From JAJDOD01 sp039024895 (lineage in GTDB: Bacteria > Pseudomonadota > Alphaproteobacteria > Rhodobacterales > Rhodobacteraceae), in NCBI GenBank assembly GCA_039024895.1, contig JBCCPJ010000007.1, positions 62,001 through 126,000 on the forward strand: a stretch of 64,000 bases of DNA, written 5' to 3'. This document shows, one piece after another, positions 17,414 through 25,078 of the stretch. Below the pieces are notes generated by a model. It saw nothing but the letters and a program-made list of their open reading frames with translations, made no database searches and was not told the origin of the DNA. A program made the position numbers and the translations under genes. Within the stretch, counting starts at the first letter, position 1. The number at the start of each line of letters is the position of its first letter.

Positions 17414-17446
17414 GCTTTTCCTCCCATTGGTTCGCATGATTGCTTA

Positions 17447-18559
17447 CTACCCCGCCGCGACGCGACGGGCTATTTCATCTGATGTGCTTTCAGGAGGGCC
17501 ATCCGATCCCCCGGGCCAAAGCGTTGCCTTGGCGCTTTTTCGCAAGGTAGAAGGCTCTTCTCCCCGTATGCTTCGGATCAAGAGCTCGGTCAGGCGGCTT
17601 CCCGCCATTTTGTTATCGACCCGGAAGCTCGTCAGCGGCGGTTGAACCCAAGCGCATTCCGGGATCCCGTCATACGAAATCACAGAAACGTCTTTTCCGA
17701 CGGTCAAACCCAATCTCTCCGCTGTTGCATAGGCGCCAAGGGCGGCCATATCCACTGCGAAGACAAGCGCCGTGGGCGGCTCCGCGCGACGCAGCAGGGT
17801 GAGGGTCGCCTCGGCACCTGCCTCAGTTGTCATCGCACCGCTGATAATCAGGCTTTGATCCACATCTAAGCCCGCTTCCGTCATACCTCTCAGGTATCCT
17901 TCTTCGCGAAGATGGCTGAAGTTGTACTCTTTGCCACCATTCACGAAACCTATTCGTGTATGTCCGTGCGCCGCTAGCCGCTCAACGGCTTCACGCATCG
18001 CTTCTTCGCCCAAAATGTCAAACCAAGCGCTATCGCCAATTTCTTGCAGCCGGCCGTAGAGCACAAAGGGCACATTGCGCCGCCTCAACAACTCTGCTCG
18101 TGCATCGTGCGAAAACGTACGTGGCACAATAAATCCATCGGCTTTGCGTTCATCCACCAACCGATCCATGGTGGTCAACATCTCCTGTCCGCCTGCCGAC
18201 ATTGCGACCGTTAACGTCCATGACGCGTCGCTGGCCGCCTTTGACACGCCGGCAAGAAAGTCAGAGAGAAACGGCCTTTGTGCGCCGGGAATGTCCGTCT
18301 GCAATACAAGTCCAATGGCACGCGACCGTCCTGTGCGAATGGCTTGCGCCTGCGCCAGCGGGCGATAGCCCATGAATTCAGCTTTTCGGCGAACTTTCTG
18401 ACGCGTCGCATCTGAGATGTCGGGGTAGTTATTGAGAGCACGCGACACGGTGCCTTTTGCAATACCGAGCGCATTGGCAACGTCACTTATCGTGACCCGC
18501 CTAGACGTGTTCGCACGTGCTGCTTTTGCTACCGTTGCCAAAGCGTCCTCCCGAATCAT
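17447..18559 (-). CDS. LacI-family repressor of the sugar operon
   Basis: A 370-residue regulator. A 20-residue N-terminal extension precedes the helix-turn-helix VTISDVANALGIAKGTVSRALNN (about 22-45 written as VTISDVANALG plus IAKGTVSRALNN), then the hinge and a sugar-binding periplasmic-type domain (ISYDGIPECAWVQPPLTSF near the end). It is 33 bp upstream of the binding protein in the same direction. A perfect palindrome sits 12 bp before its start, so it probably represses itself and the whole operon until the imported sugar binds. Confidence 0.92.
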   Translation of the reverse strand: MIREDALATVAKAARANTSRRVTISDVANALGIAKGTVSRALNNYPDISDATRQKVRRKAEFMGYRPLAQAQAIRTGRSRAIGLVLQTDIPGAQRPFLSDFLAGVSKAASDASWTLTVAMSAGGQEMLTTMDRLVDERKADGFIVPRTFSHDARAELLRRRNVPFVLYGRLQEIGDSAWFDILGEEAMREAVERLAAHGHTRIGFVNGGKEYNFSHLREEGYLRGMTEAGLDVDQSLIISGAMTTEAGAEATLTLLRRAEPPTALVFAVDMAALGAYATAERLGLTVGKDVSVISYDGIPECAWVQPPLTSFRVDNKMAGSRLTELLIRSIRGEEPSTLRKSAKATLWPGGSDGPPESTSDEIARRVAAG

Positions 18560-18570
18560 AAAATTGTTTA

Positions 18571-18584
18571 CGAAACCGGTTTCG
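18571..18584. promoter_or_regulatory. LacI-type operator (perfect 14-bp palindrome)
   Basis: CGAAACCGGTTTCG reads identically on both strands and has the central CG step typical of LacI-family operators. It lies just upstream of the repressor gene at 17447-18559. No second copy is seen ahead of the binding-protein gene, so the whole operon probably depends on this site. Confidence 0.85.
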
Positions 18585-18680
18585 GCAAGAGATAGTTTTT
18601 CAATGGTAGGACTGGCTGATTATTGGGAGCCCCAGCAGTGTCTCTATAGGATGTTCAATGCGACCCCTTTACTTCGACAG

Positions 18681-20015
18681 CTAGCTAGCTCGTAGGATGG
18701 GCGATGGCCTGTGTCGCGCTTTAGAAATGTCTATGTAATGTCGTCGTCGACTGTTCAGCGCTCGGTCGTTGTAAGTCTTTGAAGCCAGCCAGACAAAGCC
18801 CTCCTCAAGCGCTTCCACAGTCATCTGAGCCGGGTGAAAGTTCACGTCGAAAAGTGTGCATCGATCCCAGTATCTATCTGCAATCAATCTCCCGGTGTTC
18901 TTTAGGCGAGTGTACAATGGCGTTCCCGGAAAGGGTGTTTGCACTGTGAGCTGTACTTCCAGAAGTTTGGACGCGCGTATGAAGTCATCCAACTCGGCAA
19001 AAACGTCGGGTGTGTGGGAATCTAGGCCAAGGACGAACGTTCCATTGACCGTAATCCCTGCTGATTGCAGACGCGATATCGCCGACAGGTATCTGTCAAA
19101 ACGCTTTGCCTTCCAGTTGTGGGGGTCGAGGTCTATCAATCCCATCTGAGTTGGGCTTTCGAGACCGATGAGGACCTGCTTGCATCCGCTTTCTGCCATC
19201 ATGTCTACAAGCTCTGGATCATCCGCGATTGATATGTCAGTTTCGGTGAACCAGCGCAGCTTAAGCGGCCGCATTTGGCGCAAAAGCTCCTTTCCCCATT
19301 TCTTGTTCACGAACGTGTTGTCATCTGCGAACTCGACGAACGGGCTTTCAAAAATCTCTGTAGCCGACTTGAGTTCATCGATCACAAAGGGAACCGGCTT
19401 CTGCTGAAAACTCGAGGTGATACGCAAGCTTGCTGCACAAAACTCACAGTTTATCGGGCATCCGCGAGAGGTTTGCACTGTCACACGGTTATAGGATCGA
19501 TCAGCGAGAAAATCGAAACGCGGCTTGACGTAATTCTCTGGCTTGAAGACGTCTTTTCGCAGCCCTTGATAGCGCGCTTGCATGCGGCCGGCCCTAAAGT
19601 CTTCAACAAGTTGCGGCCAAGCGCCCTCCGCGCCATCAAGCACGATTGCGTCTGCATGCGCCTGCGCTTCATCAGGCATTAGCGAGACATGAAGTCCTCC
19701 AAGAACAACAGTCACGCCCATTCTGCGATACCGATCGGCAAGGCGATAAGTCGCCTCAATTCGCGCGGTGAATGACGAAATGCCAACCAAGTCGAAGTGC
19801 TCGAGTTCCTGAGTGTCCTCTGGCACCTCATCGAATTCAATGTATTCAACTTCGACGTCAGGCGGCGTCAAAGCAGCGACAGTAAGCAATCCAAGGCTGG
19901 GAAGAGACGCGACAACCTTTCCCCGATCTACAAAGCCAGGAAGCGTCATCCCGAGCTTTGCAAACTCTTCTGTTCTGACGCGAACACCACTCATTGCGAT
20001 AAGGCCGATGCGCAT
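18681..20015 (-). CDS. B12-binding-domain radical SAM protein
   Basis: 444 residues. The N-terminal cobalamin-binding Rossmann-like domain (about 1-145; FDLVGISSFTARIEATYRLA, VVLGGLHVSLMPDEA) is followed by a radical SAM domain with C186xxxC190xxC193 in SRGCPINCEFC. The layout is that of class B methylases and related enzymes. The ATG at 20015 overlaps the stop of the carrier-protein gene (TGATG); the TTG one codon earlier is less likely. With a carrier protein encoded directly upstream, an acyl- or peptidyl-carrier-bound substrate is plausible. The reaction is unknown. Confidence 0.9.
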   Translation of the reverse strand: MRIGLIAMSGVRVRTEEFAKLGMTLPGFVDRGKVVASLPSLGLLTVAALTPPDVEVEYIEFDEVPEDTQELEHFDLVGISSFTARIEATYRLADRYRRMGVTVVLGGLHVSLMPDEAQAHADAIVLDGAEGAWPQLVEDFRAGRMQARYQGLRKDVFKPENYVKPRFDFLADRSYNRVTVQTSRGCPINCEFCAASLRITSSFQQKPVPFVIDELKSATEIFESPFVEFADDNTFVNKKWGKELLRQMRPLKLRWFTETDISIADDPELVDMMAESGCKQVLIGLESPTQMGLIDLDPHNWKAKRFDRYLSAISRLQSAGITVNGTFVLGLDSHTPDVFAELDDFIRASKLLEVQLTVQTPFPGTPLYTRLKNTGRLIADRYWDRCTLFDVNFHPAQMTVEALEEGFVWLASKTYNDRALNSRRRHYIDISKARHRPSPILRAS

Positions 20016-20266
20016 CAAACCGGCTCCAACATTGCAGCCTCAATGACCGCGAGAACGCCACGTAAAGTCGCAGTTCGCTGAGCGTCTAAATCGTAAATTG
20101 TGACGTCGAACGCTTCTTCGATCTCGGACAGAACCTCTAGACGCCCCAGACTGTCGAGCGCAGTGCAGTCCAACAAGTCATCGTCCAAAGACAGATGTTC
20201 GACGTCCTGTCCTGTCACTCGGGTGAGAATGCGACGAACGGTAGTCTCGGCTTCTGAACGGTTCAT
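20015..20266 (-). CDS. Acyl carrier protein
   Basis: 83 residues with the phosphopantetheine site D38-S39-L40 (TALDSLGRLEVLSEIEEAF), acidic helix II and a length typical of ACPs. It is not the housekeeping acpP, whose DSLDTVEL motif differs. It overlaps the membrane-protein gene by ATGA and the radical SAM gene by TGATG, so the three proteins are probably made together. Confidence 0.9.
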   Translation of the reverse strand: MNRSEAETTVRRILTRVTGQDVEHLSLDDDLLDCTALDSLGRLEVLSEIEEAFDVTIYDLDAQRTATLRGVLAVIEAAMLEPV

Positions 20267-20727
20267 GCTGCTAGTCCTTTGTGTTGGCGAAACGAGCCCA
20301 AGGCTGCGATTGCAAATGCTATTGTGAGTGCAAGGGCCGGAACGGTCGTTAGATACTTGAGCGGTTCCCAGACAGCCGCGCCTACCAGGATGGATGGCAT
20401 CAGAATGTTGCCTGCGGCCATGGCTTTTAGGCCGAGCCTGTCAGTCTTTGGCGACAAAGGCGCTTCAGTTATTTGGCGGGCCACCAGCAAGTGAAGGAAG
20501 CCGAGAGCAAACATTGCGACATGTGCAAGGCGCAGAAAGCGTCGAGGTAGTGAATCATAGTCACCTATCCACTCGGGCGTAGGAAATGGGCCGTCGAACG
20601 ACCACAGACCCATCACCATCCCGCTTAATGCGCCGGCAAGGATTGAACACCATGCAATCATAGCCGCGTGCGATCGCCGCCGCGCCTTATCTATCGTCAA
20701 TTCTTTTTGCGTCACGGACCACTCCAT
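20263..20727 (-). CDS. Four-helix membrane protein of unknown family
   Basis: 154 residues with four hydrophobic segments at about 22-42, 67-84, 103-120 and 128-146. Between the first two is an exposed loop, GPFPTPEWIGDYDSLPRR. Histidines in RRFLRLAHVAMFALGFLHLL could ligate a metal or heme; that is speculation. It is first in the operon and is read toward the carrier protein. I do not recognise a named family. Confidence 0.75.
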   Translation of the reverse strand: MEWSVTQKELTIDKARRRSHAAMIAWCSILAGALSGMVMGLWSFDGPFPTPEWIGDYDSLPRRFLRLAHVAMFALGFLHLLVARQITEAPLSPKTDRLGLKAMAAGNILMPSILVGAAVWEPLKYLTTVPALALTIAFAIAALGSFRQHKGLAA

Positions 20728-20729
20728 AT

Positions 20730-20754
20730 ATAAATTAATCGTTGCTTAATTTAT
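20730..20754. promoter_or_regulatory. AT-rich inverted repeat ahead of the membrane/ACP/radical-SAM operon
   Basis: ATAAATTAA and TTAATTTAT form a perfect 9-bp inverted repeat with a 7-bp spacer, three bases before the ATG of the membrane protein. It may be a regulator site or a 5' hairpin over the translation start. Confidence 0.5.
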
Positions 20755-20765
20755 TTAAGGAATTT

Positions 20766-20780
20766 TTGAACGTTGTTCAA
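20766..20780. promoter_or_regulatory. Candidate TetR operator
   Basis: TTGAAC-GTT-GTTCAA is a perfect 6+6 inverted repeat in the 99-bp region between the divergent TetR gene and the membrane-protein operon. Its size and place fit autoregulation plus control of the divergent operon by the TetR protein. Confidence 0.6.
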
Positions 20781-20826
20781 GAAATACTTTGTGACATTCT
20801 CAAGTTTTTGGGTAAGTGTTTGAATT

Positions 20827-21438
20827 ATGGCGAGAAGATCTGATCATTCTCGAAAGGAGCTTACAAAGCTCGCCCTGGAATCTGCACGTCAAATAGTGGC
20901 AGAGGAGGGAATCGACGGGCTTTCCGGCCGCAAAGTGACACGCAAAATCGGCTACACAATTGGGACGTTATATCAGCTGTTCGAAGATATGGATGACCTA
21001 GTCGAACGGATGAACGTACAAACCCTCGAGCAGCTCTATGCCCACTGTCAACTAGATGAGTCGCCAGACGAGGTTGCAGCGCAACTTAAGGAGCTCGGAC
21101 AGCGGTTCATCGAATTTGTTTCATTGCATCCGAACGAATGGCATGCCGTCATGGGTTATCGGTACAAAGACAATCATACCACGTCCGATGCTTACAACGG
21201 CGCAATTCAAAAGTTGTTTGGACTAATGGAGCGCGTGACGCTTCCTCTCTATGCAGATGACGAGCGCCAAGAACAGTCTTTGGACATGGCATTGCTTTGG
21301 ACGAGCCTGACCGGTCTCCTCGGGATTGCGGCTTCTGAAAGAAAATTGGCTGGTGGCTCAATCGAAGAGATGACTGAGCGACTTATCAAAATGTACCTTG
21401 CATCCCGACCACCAATCGCCAGCGGTACGATAGGCTAA
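20827..21438 (+). CDS. TetR-family transcriptional regulator
   Basis: 203 residues. The N-terminal helix-turn-helix is LSGRKVTRKIGYTIGTLYQLF (about 37-57, one short break intended between IGY and TIG). A ligand-binding helical domain with WHAVMGYRYKD and LLWTSLTGLLGIAASE follows, as in the TetR_C_33-type subgroup. It is divergent from the membrane/ACP/radical-SAM operon and probably controls it through the palindromes in between. Its last 81 bp overlap a possible small gene on the other strand. Confidence 0.9.
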   Translation: MARRSDHSRKELTKLALESARQIVAEEGIDGLSGRKVTRKIGYTIGTLYQLFEDMDDLVERMNVQTLEQLYAHCQLDESPDEVAAQLKELGQRFIEFVSLHPNEWHAVMGYRYKDNHTTSDAYNGAIQKLFGLMERVTLPLYADDERQEQSLDMALLWTSLTGLLGIAASERKLAGGSIEEMTERLIKMYLASRPPIASGTIG

Positions 21439-21666
21439 GTAGGAAAGCCGAAGGTCGGAAACGGCATCGTCTACCTTAGTCCGGCGCTCGATTAAGCCTG
21501 GTGACTGTCCCGAGAAGAGCGCATGCGCAAAGAAATCGGGGCGTTTCGAAGTCAGCACGTCCACTTGAGCCTCAAGCTTGGTGTGATCCAATGTGACTTT
21601 CTCAAGCCGATCGTAGCTCGAACCAATTGGCAGGCACAGCAAATGGTGTCGTCTAAGATTACTCAT
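21358..21666 (-). CDS. Possible small protein (102 aa) coupled to the alcohol dehydrogenase gene
   Basis: The ATG at 21666 overlaps the dehydrogenase stop by 8 bp (ATGAGTAA). The frame then runs 102 codons with codon use like its neighbours; segments include SSYDRLEKVTLDHTKLEAQ and LSYLAYRTAGDWWSG. Its end overlaps the 3' end of the TetR gene by 81 bp on the opposite strand. No family is recognised. The 8-bp overlap matches the coupling seen elsewhere in this window, but the long antisense overlap lowers confidence. Confidence 0.42.
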   Translation of the reverse strand: MSNLRRHHLLCLPIGSSYDRLEKVTLDHTKLEAQVDVLTSKRPDFFAHALFSGQSPGLIERRTKVDDAVSDLRLSYLAYRTAGDWWSGCKVHFDKSLSHLFD

Positions 21667-22822
21667 CAATGGAAGGCCGTTCCAAGACCAGCGATGCCAA
21701 TTCTTCGAAATCTTCCGCGTCGACTTTGCATGCAGCGTTTTTAGCCATGCCGATATTGGCATCTTTCTGCATCTCTGTGGCCAAAGCAGTTGGTGAGATG
21801 CTCGAACACTCAACGGGTAAGGCCGCCGGGATCCGGCACGAACGCATCAACTTTGAGAATACATCAGGAAGTGCTTCGGCAGTTTGCTCGGCGCCCATTG
21901 CGAGGGCGGCCGATGCATAGTTTTCAGCGCCCTCCGATCTTTTAACGAGCCACGGTAGACTAGTTTCTAGCGCTAAGCCGGTGGCTCTTCCGTGGTGAAT
22001 ACGAACTAACGAGCCAAGTGCATGGCTTATGTTATGCCCCAAATGGGTATTGCAGTTGTGCAAAGCCAAACCAGCGATGGTGCTAGCCCACAGAACGCGA
22101 GATCGCGCGTGCATATCCGAGCCATCTTCAACAGCGCGCGGCAAACTCTCCGTCAGAATGCGCAGTGCTTCAAGACCATACAAGTTGCCCGCAGGGCTGG
22201 CGCTGCGCGAAGTTACCGCTTCTAGTGCATGCGCCACGGCATCTATGCCTGTCCAGGCTGTGACTTCGGGCGGCAAGCTGAGCGTTAACTCGGGATCTAA
22301 GACAGCCTGTTTATACATTAACTCTTCCCCCCAGAACCAAATCTTTGCTCCGCTGCTTTTCGAGATCACAGCGGTACGCGTCACTTCCGAACCCGTTCCA
22401 GCCGTCGTAGGGATCGCGATGGCCGGAAGCCCATCTGTCGGCAAGGGCCGAACAGCAAGCGCGAAGTCGTCTCCTTGCTGGCCCGATGGTGCAATTGTTG
22501 CAACAACTTTGGCAGCGTCCATCGCTGCCCCGCCCCCAAATCCAACGATGACCCGAGCGCCGACTGCTCTCGCCTGTTCAGCAAGTTGGTCAATCAAGTG
22601 CAACTTCGGTTCTCCAAACACATCCGCAGCCATTTCGAATTGGATGTCCGCGGCTACGAGGATTTCCGCCAGCCTGTCGCACATGCCAAGCTTACTCAAA
22701 ATGGAGTCAGCAATGACAAGAACTCGACCACCGCCATGCGTGTTTACAATCTTTGCTACTCTATCGATCCGACCTGGGCCGAAGATAATGGGGGGCACAC
22801 CGCCCATATTGAAATGTTGCAT
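21659..22822 (-). CDS. Iron-containing (type III) alcohol dehydrogenase
   Basis: 387 residues starting MQHFNMGGVPPIIFGPGRI. Nucleotide-binding GFGGGAAMDAAKVVA (about 100-114), PTTAGTGSEVTR (about 142-153), and the metal-site histidines in HALEAVTSRSASP and HLGHNISHALGSLVRIHHG fit the family that includes maleylacetate reductases and short-chain alcohol or aldehyde reductases. A longer frame to 22981 would start at the IS boundary, so the internal ATG is chosen. The substrate is unknown. It is convergent with the TetR gene, so a link to that locus is only positional. Confidence 0.9.
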   Translation of the reverse strand: MQHFNMGGVPPIIFGPGRIDRVAKIVNTHGGGRVLVIADSILSKLGMCDRLAEILVAADIQFEMAADVFGEPKLHLIDQLAEQARAVGARVIVGFGGGAAMDAAKVVATIAPSGQQGDDFALAVRPLPTDGLPAIAIPTTAGTGSEVTRTAVISKSSGAKIWFWGEELMYKQAVLDPELTLSLPPEVTAWTGIDAVAHALEAVTSRSASPAGNLYGLEALRILTESLPRAVEDGSDMHARSRVLWASTIAGLALHNCNTHLGHNISHALGSLVRIHHGRATGLALETSLPWLVKRSEGAENYASAALAMGAEQTAEALPDVFSKLMRSCRIPAALPVECSSISPTALATEMQKDANIGMAKNAACKVDAEDFEELASLVLERPSIDE

Positions 22823-23147
22823 CGGTATTCGGTCCTCTAAACGCCCATGACGATACTTTGCGGCAATTTTCCTTATGTGTTTGGGCAAGACGCGACAGGC
22901 ATACGCGTGTACCGACGAAATTTCGCGGAATGTAGACGAATAACTGTTGTGAGCGCCCAACTTCGAAGTGAGCTTGGCCACTAACCTTCCCCCCTTAGGG
23001 TCAGCATTTATAGTTTAGCTCTTTTCCGGTTTTGGTCCTCTTCTGACCATTGGTGATACTCCCACGGGGTGAGCCCGTCGAGGCTGGGGTGAGGCCGGTG
23101 GTGATTGTGGTCGGCGCGCCATGCCGCAATCATGGTCGTTCATTTTC

Positions 23148-23172
23148 CGCCATTGGTCCGAGGACAATGGAG
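23148..23172 (+). repeat. Small palindromic element, copy 3
   Basis: CGCCATTG-GTCCGAG-GACAATGG: the same element as at 23490 and 23921, but in the opposite orientation and with one base missing in the loop. It sits where the transposase frame should run from LRHA to MIAAW. Confidence 0.7.
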
Positions 23173-23489
23173 GACGGCATGGCGCAGAGACGGGAACAGG
23201 TGTTCGTTCAGGCACGCCTCGCGCATCCGCCCGTTGAAGCTTTCGACCAGACCGTTCTGCATGGGCTTGCCCCCCTCTCGCGCATGCAAGCATGCGCTGC
23301 CGGGCAGCGGGACGCGATGTCATGCCAGCCGACCTTGCGGTCTTCCTGCCACTGGAGCAACGCATTGCTGGTCAGTTCCGTGCCGTTGTCGCTTACCACC
23401 ATGCAGGGATAGCCGCGCAGTTCAGCGATGCGATCCAGTTCGCGCGCGACACGTGCGCCACCGATGGATGTGTCCACGACGGCGGCATT

Positions 23490-23515
23490 CGCCATTGTCA
23501 CTCGGACGCATGGCG
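23490..23515 (-). repeat. Small palindromic element, copy 2
   Basis: 26 bp, 23 of them identical to the copy at 23921-23946, with arms CGCCATTG and CATGGCG. It lies exactly where the transposase frame breaks between DDFSRE and VVDTS. The flanking GAATG occurs on both sides on the minus strand. Confidence 0.7.
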
Positions 23516-23920
23516 TGACATGACAAATCATTCCCGGCTGAAGTCATCAGTGACGTTCAGCACGCGGAACCGACGCCCGTCTTCGAGTGCGTCAGACATG
23601 AAGTCGAGTGACCACCTTTGGTTTGGCCCCTGCGGGATCGCCATGGGCGTCCTGGTGCCCACTGCGCGCTTGCGTCCGCCCCGTTTACGAACGGTTAACC
23701 CTTCTTCGCGGTAGAGCCGGTAGAGCTTCTTCCAGTTCACCTCCCAGCCTTCTGGCTTCAGCAAGATGTGCAGCCGTCGATAACCGAACCGACGTCTCGC
23801 GGACGCCAACTCTTTCATCCCAGCACGCAACGCAATGTCTGCCGGACGCTTCGATCTGCGCCGATACACGCGTGGATCGATCCCGGCCAACGCACAGGCG
23901 CGGCGCTGATTGTAACCCGT

Positions 23921-23946
23921 CGCCATTGTCGCTCGGACCAATGGCG
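23921..23946 (-). repeat. Small palindromic element, copy 1
   Basis: CGCCATTG and CAATGGCG are perfect 8-bp inverted arms around a 10-nt loop. It lies at the orfA/orfB junction of the dead IS3 element. It is the best-preserved of the three copies. Confidence 0.75.
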
Positions 23947-24382
23947 GACAAAGGCCACATCCTCAGAAGTTTTTCCGAGCATTTCCTTGAGCGTCGCCAC
24001 ATCCATCATCCGCTCGGCCGGCATCTTCTTCAGCTTGGCGTTCTCAGATTCTAGCGTCGTCAGCCGCCCCGCGTCGGACACGTCAATGCCGCCATACCTC
24101 GACTGCCACTTGTAAAAGGTCGCATCGCTGATCCTATGCTTGCGGCACAGCTCCTTTGCCCCCAGCCGAGCCTGGCGCTCCTTCAAAATGCCAATGATCT
24201 GTTCCTCACTAAAACGGCTTCTCTTCACCGCCTGTCTCCTCAGTTGGAGAACACGCTAACCAAAAATCGAGGACTTGGCAGGGGAGAAGGTCGCTAACGT
24301 TGTAGCTTGTCGATCGTAATGAGGCCAGGATACATAAAGGAACCTTCGGGACTACAGAAAACAAGCCCCGTGTTCTGGGCGA

Positions 24383-25075
24383 CTACTGTGAGGCTGGTTC
24401 GCGCAGTGCTGAGACATCTTGTGATGGTACTACTTGACCGCCAGCCAAAACGAGTTCCGTCCCTGCAGCTCCCTGACGTGCCTCCGTTACCTGAGCATAG
24501 TGGGCTACTGTTTGTACGCCAATCAAGTTGCCAGATGAAGAACTTCCAAGTTCGAGAGTATACGACCCCAATGGAAGAGGTTGCCCTTCAGAATCCTGGC
24601 CAACCCATGCAAAAGTGCCATTCGATGCAGGGACCTCTTCTCTTGAGACTTCTCTTCCTAACGCATCGCGAACGATAAGCTCGGTGCGGTCTGCGCCTGG
24701 GGCGGGCTCAATTGCGATGTCGATGGGTGTCCCGTCGAATGAAACAGCAGTTTGGACTCTAGCTTCCATGCCAACCCAACCTGCGAGTTGCGCAAGATCC
24801 GAAGCACCGATGGCACCATTTAGACTCTCGAGTAGGTCGTTGGTAAGCACCTGCTGCTCCACTCCTGAAAAAGTTGCCAGCTGAACTGCAAAGTCCTGAC
24901 TTTCAACGGGGTTCAAAGGGTCTTGGTTCTCGAGCTGAGTGGTGAGCATCAACAAAAACGTCTCGAAGTCCGAGCTTATCTTTGAGGTGTTGTCTTCCGC
25001 CGATACCGTAGAAACCGCCGTTTGAGACGTTTGCACATTGCTATTGGCTGCAAGCTGCGTTGCTAGAGTTGTCAC
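24383..25075 (-). CDS. flgD: Flagellar hook-capping protein FlgD
   Basis: 230 residues. The N-terminal FLLMLTTQLENQDPLNPVES is the FlgD signature that binds rod and hook subunits during assembly. The FLG-D Ig-like domain (ELIVRDALGREVSREEVPAS) and Tudor-like domain follow. FlgD sits at the tip of the growing hook. The gene follows fliK by 3 bp in the same direction, so hook cap and hook-length ruler are made together. It is the outermost flagellar gene on this side, 90 bp from the dead IS. Confidence 0.95.
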   Translation of the reverse strand: MTTLATQLAANSNVQTSQTAVSTVSAEDNTSKISSDFETFLLMLTTQLENQDPLNPVESQDFAVQLATFSGVEQQVLTNDLLESLNGAIGASDLAQLAGWVGMEARVQTAVSFDGTPIDIAIEPAPGADRTELIVRDALGREVSREEVPASNGTFAWVGQDSEGQPLPLGSYTLELGSSSSGNLIGVQTVAHYAQVTEARQGAAGTELVLAGGQVVPSQDVSALREPASQ

Positions 25076-25078
25076 CTG

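Larger units (their letters stand above)
23008..24228 (-). pseudogene. IS3-family transposase orfA/orfB, multiply disrupted
   Basis: OrfA begins MKRSRFSEEQIIGILKE with its helix-turn-helix (CRKHRISDATFYKW). OrfB continues through YNQRRACALAGIDPRVYRRRS, FGYRRLHILLKPEGW and the DDE-domain part NQRWSLDFMSDALEDGRRF. It then breaks after DDFSRE, resumes in another frame at VVDTSIGGARVARELDRIAE and VVSDNGTELTSN, breaks again after WHDIA, and ends in a third frame (DGLTPWEYHQWSEEDQ equivalents near 23050). At least three interruptions are short insertions, some of them palindromic, so the transposase is dead. Confidence 0.88.
22985..24293 (-). mobile_element. Decayed IS3-family insertion sequence
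   Basis: About 1.3 kb with orfA and orfB on the minus strand. Candidate ends resemble each other: the left end reads CCTTCCCCCCT and the right end, on the minus strand, CGACCTTCTCCCCT. CTAA occurs right outside both proposed ends (22981-22984 and 24294-24297), a possible 4-bp target duplication. The boundaries are approximate. The element separates the alcohol dehydrogenase from the flagellar locus. Confidence 0.8.
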
